DNA of 29,622 nucleotides, taken from JABMQB01 sp964408795. Lineage in GTDB: Bacteria > Bacteroidota > Bacteroidia > Bacteroidales > Prolixibacteraceae. The position numbers and the translations under genes are program-made. Numbering within the stretch: position 1 is the first letter of the stretch; each line of letters begins with the position of its first letter. The stretch is from the NCBI GenBank assembly GCA_964408795.1, contig CAYPAW010000080.1, positions 1-29,622 on the forward strand. Reading direction: 5' to 3'. Below the pieces are notes generated by a model. That model saw only the letters and a program-made list of their open reading frames with translations, was not told the DNA's origin and ran no database searches. This document shows, one piece after another, positions 24,710-29,622 of the stretch.

Positions 24710-26179
24710 ATGAAGAAAAAGTTGCTTTTTTTAGTCATCCTCCAGGTTCTTATTTTATCCCTGCCTCTTTCGGCGCAGCAGGATCCTGTTCAAAACAGAT
24801 CTTCGGAACAAATCACCGTGGATTCTTCCGGGCAGGAATCAGAAGGCTATGCCGAGGTTCTTTTGTCGAAAGAACGTGAAACTCCGTTTACTTTCATGAA
24901 TTTGCTCCGGGGTTTGCTGGGCATGGGCGTTTTGCTGGTGGTCGGATTCCTGTTGAGCAAAGATCGGAAGAACATACCCTGGCGTACGGTTATTGTAGGA
25001 TTGACTTTTCAGGTTATGCTGGCCGTTGGAATTATTTATGTCCCCTTTATACGGCTCATTTTTGATTACATGGGAAAGGCTTTTGTGCTGGTTCTGGAGT
25101 TTACCAAAGCAGGAAGCGAATTTCTCCTGGGAGATTTGATGGATACCAGCAAATACGGGACTATTTTTCTTTTTCAGGCCCTGCCGACCATCATCTTTTT
25201 TTCAGCCTTAACCAGTCTGCTTTTTTACTGGGGAATTATTCAGAAAGTTGTGTGGGCCCTGGCCTGGGTTTTCACGCGGTTATTACGCATTTCCGGTGCG
25301 GAAGCTTTGTCGGTGGCAGGCAACATTTTTATTGGTCAGACCGAAGCCCCTCTGATGATCAAAGCCTACCTTCCCAAAATGAGTCCTTCGGAAATTATGT
25401 TGGTCATGACCGGAGGCATGGCAACCATGGCAGGGGGGGTTCTTGCCATATACATTGAGATGCTGGGAGGCAACGATCCCCAGCTCAGGCTTGAATTTGC
25501 CAAGCATCTGCTGGCCGCTTCCGTAATGGCCGCTCCGGCAGCTATCGTATTCTCCAAAATGCTGGTTCCTCCTACCGAAGCCATAAACAAAGAAATTAAA
25601 ATATCACGCGAAAACATTGGAAGCAATGTCCTGGACGCTATTACCAATGGAACCAGCCAGGGAATAAAACTGGCCGTGAATGTAGCCGGAATGTTGCTGG
25701 CCTTCCTGGCATTTATCGCCATGTTTAATTATCTTATCGGAAAGATTGGCGACTGGACTGCTTTAAACGGAGTAATCGAAACAATAACCAACGGAAGATT
25801 TGACGGCTTATCGCTTGAGTTTATCCTGGGCTACACCATTTCCCCTTTGATGTGGCTCATCGGAGTGACTCCGGAAGATATCGCTCTGGTAGGCCGCCTG
25901 CTGGGTGAAAAACTGATCCTGACCGAATTTGTCGGATACATAAGCCTGACCGAACTGAAAGCAGCCGGCGCTTTTGTTGAAACAAAATCCATTATTATGG
26001 GAACTTACCTGTTGTGTGGATTCGCCAATTTTGCTTCCATTGGTATTCAAATCGGTGGCATCGGAGCGTTGGCTCCCGGCAAAAGAGTACTCCTCTCAAA
26101 ATTGGGACTCCCTGCCCTAATAGCCGGAACACTCGCTTCCCTGATGTCTACTACCATCATCGGAATGATCCTCGGGTAG
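24710..26179 (+). CDS. concentrative nucleoside transporter (NupC family)
   Basis: This 489-residue inner-membrane symporter imports nucleosides with Na+ or H+. It starts with a cleavable-looking signal (KKKLLFLVILQVLILSLPLSAQQ), followed by a hydrophilic stretch (about 23-60), before the CNT N-terminal domain (from about residue 63). The nucleoside-binding helices are visible as FIGQTEAPLMIKAYL (about 206-220) and MTGGMATMAGGVLAIYIEM (about 233-251). The C-terminal gate GGIGALAPGKR is also present. The protein is about 90 residues longer than E. coli NupC because of the N-terminal extension. The purine/pyrimidine preference is not deducible. Confidence 0.9.
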   Translation: MKKKLLFLVILQVLILSLPLSAQQDPVQNRSSEQITVDSSGQESEGYAEVLLSKERETPFTFMNLLRGLLGMGVLLVVGFLLSKDRKNIPWRTVIVGLTFQVMLAVGIIYVPFIRLIFDYMGKAFVLVLEFTKAGSEFLLGDLMDTSKYGTIFLFQALPTIIFFSALTSLLFYWGIIQKVVWALAWVFTRLLRISGAEALSVAGNIFIGQTEAPLMIKAYLPKMSPSEIMLVMTGGMATMAGGVLAIYIEMLGGNDPQLRLEFAKHLLAASVMAAPAAIVFSKMLVPPTEAINKEIKISRENIGSNVLDAITNGTSQGIKLAVNVAGMLLAFLAFIAMFNYLIGKIGDWTALNGVIETITNGRFDGLSLEFILGYTISPLMWLIGVTPEDIALVGRLLGEKLILTEFVGYISLTELKAAGAFVETKSIIMGTYLLCGFANFASIGIQIGGIGALAPGKRVLLSKLGLPALIAGTLASLMSTTIIGMILG

Positions 26180-26254
26180 AGCCACTTTGTAAATTTTTTA
26201 ACGAAGGTGCGATAGAAATTTCGGCTACTGATGCTGTAATGCAAATCATTAATC

Positions 26255-26270
26255 ACGTATTTTAATACGT
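26255..26270. other. short perfect inverted repeat after nupC-like gene
   Basis: ACGTATT and AATACGT (7-base arms, 2-base spacer) form a palindrome 75 bases after the transporter stop. The arms are AT-rich and the loop is too small for a strong RNA hairpin, so an operator-like site is as likely as a terminator. It lies in the 583-base gap before valS. Confidence 0.25.
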
Positions 26271-26371
26271 TATGTTTTATAGAATTTCATCTTTTTTGTA
26301 CTATTCTTAGCAGCTTTTTTTGCGATAAGTTTACTCTGTTTTAATGCTAAAATGGATGGCAGGTTGATCCT

Positions 26372-26414
26372 AAAAAGGGTGGTTGCTGGATTACTGTCCA
26401 CCTTTCTTTTTTGT
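26372..26414 (+). terminator. possible intrinsic terminator downstream of the nucleoside transporter
   Basis: GGTGG (26378-26382) pairs with CCACC (26398-26402), and the stem extends by A/T and one G.T pair into the flanking A-run on the left and TTTCTTTTTT on the right. The loop is 15 bases. It lies about 200 bases after the transporter stop, so a long 3' leader would be transcribed. The rest of the gap from 26180 to about 26563 shows no convincing gene. Confidence 0.3.
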
Positions 26415-26563
26415 TTCGATTTGGGATTTTTATTCCGGAAAAAAACAAAGGAAGCAAGTCCCCGGGTACATATTTTTATATTATTCAGGTGTTGGGGTGT
26501 AAAAAGGGAGTTTTCGTTTTGGACCTGATTACGACACGAATATGGGATTGGGGTTGTTCTTCT

Positions 26564-26721
26564 AAGAGGCTTTTTGAAAAGGGAATAGTACCGCAAAGGA
26601 CACAAAGGCATTGCAAAGAAAGCAAAGCAATTTTCTGTTGAATGAATATTCCCTGCGGACTTTGTGCATTCCTCATGAACTTTGCGGTGAATGCATCCAA
26701 TGACTTTTCAGGCAGCCTCTT
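26564..26721. repeat. 158-base imperfect inverted repeat with CAAAG units
   Basis: The outer arms AAGAGGCTTTTTGAAAAG (26564-26581) and 26704-26721 are inverted repeats matching at 15 of 18 positions. Inside, GGGAATA (26581-26587) pairs with TATTCCC (26647-26653), ACCGCAAAG (26590-26598) pairs with CTTTGCGGT (26680-26688), and CACAAAG (26601-26607) pairs with CTTTGTG (26660-26666). CAAAG recurs on the left at 26594, 26603, 26614 and 26623, about one helical turn apart. From memory, CAAAG-rich inverted tracts of this kind are widespread between genes in Bacteroidota. It encodes no protein I can support. Confidence 0.7.
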
Positions 26722-26735
26722 TTTTTGTACATTTG
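26705..26735 (+). promoter_or_regulatory. predicted valS promoter
   Basis: TACATTTG (26728-26735) matches TAnnTTTG exactly. TTTT (26705-26708), one base off TTTG, lies 19 bases upstream at the preferred spacing. The valS start is 27 bases beyond. The -33 part lies inside the right arm of the long inverted repeat, so the repeat may influence this promoter. Confidence 0.5.
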
Positions 26736-26762
26736 CCTCTTCCAACATAACAAAACAATTCT

Positions 26763-29450
26763 ATGCATATTCCTAGTAAATATGAACCCGCCAAAGTTGA
26801 AGACCGATGGTACCAGTATTGGGTAGACAACGGTTTTTTTCATTCGGAACCGGATGACCGCAAACCCTATACGGTTGTGATTCCCCCGCCCAATGTCACG
26901 GGAGTGCTTCACATGGGGCACATGCTGAACAATACGATTCAGGATATTCTGGTCAGAAGGGCGCGAATGCTTGGATTGAATGCCTGCTGGGTACCCGGTA
27001 CCGACCATGCTTCCATAGCTACAGAGGCCAAGGTGGTGAACAAACTGAAGGAGGAAGGGATCCACAAAGCCGATCTTTCGCGGGAGGAATTCATGGAGCA
27101 TGCATGGGAGTGGACCCGTAAACACGGAGGAATTATCCTGGAGCAGTTAAAAAAACTGGGTGCTTCGTGCGACTGGGAACGTACTGCTTTTACCATGGAT
27201 GAAGCCCGCAGTGAATCGGTGATCCGGGTTTTTACAGACTTGTACAATAAGGGACTGATCTATCGGGGAGTTCGCATGGTCAACTGGGACCCGAAGGCCA
27301 AAACCGCCCTTTCGGATGAGGAGGTGATTTATAAAGAAGTTCAATCAAAACTGTATTATATAAAATATAAGATAGAAGCCCCCCTTAATCCCCCCAAAGG
27401 GGGAGTTGAGAGGGCTTTTATTACCGTTGCCACCACCCGCCCGGAAACCATCCTGGGCGATACCGCTGTGTGTGTGAACCCGGTCGATGAACGATTCAAA
27501 CACCTGGTGGGTAAAAAGGTACTGGTCCCCCTGATAAATCGCCCGGTTCCCATTATTGAAGACGATTATGTAGACAAGGAATTCGGAACAGGCTGCCTCA
27601 AGATTACCCCGGCACACGACGAGAACGACTATGCAATCGGGATGAGACACAATCTTGAAACCATTGATATTTTCAATGACGATGGAACCCTCAATGAAGC
27701 GGCTCAGATCCTGGTCGGAGAGGACCGGTTTACCGCCCGTGAGAAAATCATCCCGGAACTGGAAAAAGCCGGGAACCTGCTTAAAATAGAAGATTATACC
27801 AATAAAATAGGCTTTTCGGAACGGACGGATGAAATCATCGAGCCCAAACTTTCGGCCCAGTGGTTTCTGAAAATGGATCAACTGGTGAAGCCGGCTCTTG
27901 AACATGTCCTAAACGGGACGATACATTTTCATCCTCCGAAATTTAAGAATATTTACCGCCACTGGATGGAAAACATCAAGGACTGGTGCATAAGCCGCCA
28001 GTTGTGGTGGGGCCACCGTATTCCGGTGTGGTATATAAAAGCCCCCTGTAATCCCCCTGAGGGGGGAGATTGGGGCTATGTGGTTGCCGAGAATGAAGAA
28101 AAGGCCCGGGAACTTGTCGTTGCCAAACACCCCTCCCTGGGAGGATTCGGAGGAAACTTTTCTTTGCACCAGGAAGAAGACGTCCTGGATACCTGGTTTT
28201 CAAGCTGGCTGTGGCCCATCTCAGTATTCGACGGAATACGCTTTCCCGACAATCAGGAAATATCCTATTATTATCCTACAAGCGATCTGGTTACGGCCCC
28301 GGATATTATCTTTTTCTGGGTGGCCCGGATGATCATCGCCGGATATGCGTACCGCCAAATGTATCCCTACAAAAATGTGTACTTCACAGGTATGGTCCGC
28401 GATTCCCAGGGCCGGAAGATGTCAAAACAACGAGGGAATTCACCCGATCCCCTTGGTTTGATAGAGCAATACGGTGCCGATGGAGTGAGAGTGGGAATGC
28501 TGCTTTGTTCTCCGGCCGGAGGCGACCTGCTTTTCGATGAAAGCCTGCCCAAACAGGGCGCCGGCTTCGCAACAAAAATATGGAATGCCTTCAGGCTGGT
28601 GAAAAACTGGGAAGTTTCTGCATCCATGGAACAACCGGAACATGCACGGTTAGCTCTTCACTGGTTCAGGAATAAACTGATGCAGGTAACCGGGATCCTC
28701 AATGTACAGTTTGATCAATTCCGGATCTCGGAAGCGTTGATGACCGTGTATACCACCGTTAGAGATGAATTCTCGGGATGGCTCCTCGAAATCGTTAAAC
28801 CCCCCTACCGGAAACCTGTGGATGCCAAAACCTATGCCGAAGTGATCGATCTGTTTGATCAACTTCTCAGACTAATGCATCCCTTTATGCCGTTTATTAC
28901 CGAAGAGATCTGGCAACTTCTCAGCGAAAGAAAAAACGGAGAAAGCATAATGATTCGCCAAATGCCGGAAGCAGAAAATTTTGATGCCGGAGTGCTGGAG
29001 CAGTTCGGAAATCTCAGGGAAGCAGTGTCCGGAATCAGAAAAGTGAGAAAAGAAAAGAATATTCCGAACAAAGAAACCCTGGAGTTGAAAATCCAGGCAG
29101 GCGATAAAGGATATGAGCCGGAATGGAACGCTGTGTTGATGAAGTTAGGTAATCTTTCAGGAATCGGAACCGTTCGGCAGGAAGTGAAAGGAGCTGCCTC
29201 TTTCAGGGTTAAATCAACCGGTTATTATGTCCCGCTCGAAGGTCATGTCGATGCTTCTGAGGAGATTCAGAAAATGGAGGAAGAATTGACCTATACCAAA
29301 GGATTCCTGGCTTCGGTGATGAAAAAACTCAGCAACGAACGGTTTGTAAACAATGCCCCCGAAGCCGTGGTTCGGAAAGAAAAAACAAAAAAAGCCGATG
29401 CGGAAGCCAAAATCCGGGTTCTCGAGGAACGGATTGCGGCCATGAAATAA
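26763..29450 (+). CDS. valS: valyl-tRNA synthetase
   Basis: This 895-residue class I synthetase charges tRNA-Val. The HIGH motif reads HMGH (50-53) in PPNVTGVLHMGH, and the KMSKS motif reads KMSKQ (552-556). The CP1 editing domain shows VATTRPETILGDTAV, and the core shows RQLWWGHRIPVWY and DVLDTWFSSWLWP. The C terminus (about 820-895) is the ValRS coiled-coil arm. Two unusual Pro/Gly-rich segments, APLNPPKGG (206-214) and APCNPPEGG (427-435), are encoded by palindromic G/C-tract repeats inserted in frame. They fall in loops where ValRS length varies, so the enzyme is probably active. A promoter lies directly upstream. Confidence 0.97.
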   Translation: MHIPSKYEPAKVEDRWYQYWVDNGFFHSEPDDRKPYTVVIPPPNVTGVLHMGHMLNNTIQDILVRRARMLGLNACWVPGTDHASIATEAKVVNKLKEEGIHKADLSREEFMEHAWEWTRKHGGIILEQLKKLGASCDWERTAFTMDEARSESVIRVFTDLYNKGLIYRGVRMVNWDPKAKTALSDEEVIYKEVQSKLYYIKYKIEAPLNPPKGGVERAFITVATTRPETILGDTAVCVNPVDERFKHLVGKKVLVPLINRPVPIIEDDYVDKEFGTGCLKITPAHDENDYAIGMRHNLETIDIFNDDGTLNEAAQILVGEDRFTAREKIIPELEKAGNLLKIEDYTNKIGFSERTDEIIEPKLSAQWFLKMDQLVKPALEHVLNGTIHFHPPKFKNIYRHWMENIKDWCISRQLWWGHRIPVWYIKAPCNPPEGGDWGYVVAENEEKARELVVAKHPSLGGFGGNFSLHQEEDVLDTWFSSWLWPISVFDGIRFPDNQEISYYYPTSDLVTAPDIIFFWVARMIIAGYAYRQMYPYKNVYFTGMVRDSQGRKMSKQRGNSPDPLGLIEQYGADGVRVGMLLCSPAGGDLLFDESLPKQGAGFATKIWNAFRLVKNWEVSASMEQPEHARLALHWFRNKLMQVTGILNVQFDQFRISEALMTVYTTVRDEFSGWLLEIVKPPYRKPVDAKTYAEVIDLFDQLLRLMHPFMPFITEEIWQLLSERKNGESIMIRQMPEAENFDAGVLEQFGNLREAVSGIRKVRKEKNIPNKETLELKIQAGDKGYEPEWNAVLMKLGNLSGIGTVRQEVKGAASFRVKSTGYYVPLEGHVDASEEIQKMEEELTYTKGFLASVMKKLSNERFVNNAPEAVVRKEKTKKADAEAKIRVLEERIAAMK
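27376..27417. repeat. palindromic repeat inserted in valS, copy 1
   Basis: This 42-base element begins AAGCCC and ends GGGCTT, with the inner arms TCCCCC and GGGGGA around CAAA. Its length is a multiple of three. It is read in frame as APLNPPKGGVERA (206-218), in the editing domain between YYIKYKIE and FITVATTRPE, a loop of variable length in this enzyme. Confidence 0.8.
28040..28077. repeat. palindromic repeat inserted in valS, copy 2
   Basis: The outer arms AGCCCC (28040-28045) and GGGGCT (28072-28077) and the inner arms TCCCCC and GGGGGA around TGAG make the same architecture as copy 1. It is read in frame as APCNPPEGGDWGY (427-439), just after RIPVWYIK. The shared sequence NPP(K/E)GG shows that both copies entered in the same orientation and frame. 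Confidence 0.8.
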
Positions 29451-29476
29451 ATATCCCGTTAACCTTTTTAATAGAT

Positions 29477-29530
29477 GTTAACCTGAGCTATTCATAAATT
29501 TTAAAAAATATGAATAAAGCTCAGGTTAAC
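29477..29530. other. large AT-rich hairpin downstream of valS
   Basis: GTTAACCTGAGCT (29477-29489) pairs perfectly with 29518-29530. An inner pair ATTCATA (29490-29496) with TATGAAT (29509-29515) extends the stem with a 2-base bulge, and the loop is 12 bases. It begins 27 bases after the valS stop. No T-tract follows, so it is a bidirectional-style terminator, a processing hairpin or an element end. GTTAACC also occurs as a direct repeat at 29458. Confidence 0.5.
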
Positions 29531-29596
29531 CCCGACTTAAATGAAGTTAAACGTTGGAAGAAAGTTTTACTGAATCTTAGTCGCTGTCGGAGACAG

Positions 29597-29622
29597 GAAT
29601 AATTCATGAATTATTCGGGTTA
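29597..29622. repeat. 22-base dispersed repeat, copy 2, in a 20-base palindrome
   Basis: Bases 29601-29622 match 15000-15021 exactly, and the match reaches the window end. Here the palindrome is longer: 29597-29616 (GAATAATTCA and its complement) is a perfect 20-base palindrome, whereas the left arm is degraded in copy 1. Confidence 0.6.

Noticed and set aside
26270..26611. Open frame of 113 codons on the - strand in the valS upstream gap
   Set aside because: Its first codons come from the CAAAG inverted repeat and the rest is Lys/Asn-rich, AT-rich sequence without a motif. The overlapping + strand frame at 26411 is equally featureless.
26180..26762. Possible structural RNA (tRNA, tmRNA, 6S) or T-box before valS
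   Set aside because: No cloverleaf, TTCRANY arm or T-box sequence was found by eye. The structure present is explained by the inverted repeat.

Overview
The window looks like chromosomal DNA from a member of the Bacteroidota, most likely the Bacteroidales/Marinilabiliales group. Three things point there: several genes are preceded by the Bacteroidota sigma -7 motif TAnnTTTG; the housekeeping proteins (long ParC-type subunit, compact ParE, ValRS) have the look of that phylum; and valS carries G/C-tract palindromic inserts of a kind I associate with these genomes. No rRNA, tRNA, CRISPR array, transposase or phage gene was seen.

Region 1 (86-7000, + strand) is an accessory metabolic cluster. 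It opens with a tightly linked pair: an ATP-grasp ligase of the glutathionylspermidine-synthase-like group and an N-formylglutamate amidohydrolase-like hydrolase. A carbohydrate module follows: a PHP-domain protein overlapping a class II aldolase/short-chain dehydrogenase fusion, then an L-sorbose-1-phosphate-reductase-like zinc dehydrogenase. No sugar kinase or specific sugar importer is present. The pair and the sugar module may or may not be one operon. A convergent MFS transporter (6997-8253) closes the region.

Region 2 (8401-21635, - strand) is mainly housekeeping. In transcription order from right to left it holds a small membrane-anchored unknown, greA, a HIT hydrolase, dnaE, trxA, a DUF58 protein, parE, parC, aroK and an exported C1B-type cysteine peptidase. 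greA has a hairpin plus T-tract between it and the upstream gene, which could be a terminator or a leader attenuator.

Region 3 (21707-29622) holds a lipoprotein with a Rieske-like fold that has lost both histidine ligands, an AMP-binding acyl-CoA synthetase on the - strand, a bifunctional-nuclease/UVR-motif protein followed by a concentrative nucleoside transporter, and valS. The 583-base gap before valS contains a long imperfect inverted repeat whose right arm overlaps the predicted valS promoter.

The items most worth a second look are: two in-frame palindromic repeat insertions inside valS; the inverted repeat upstream of valS; a 22-base sequence present both at 15000 and at the right end of the window; the ligand-less Rieske lipoprotein; and the ATP-grasp/amidohydrolase pair next to an unusual sugar-phosphate module. 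None of these is proven to be a new system from sequence alone.
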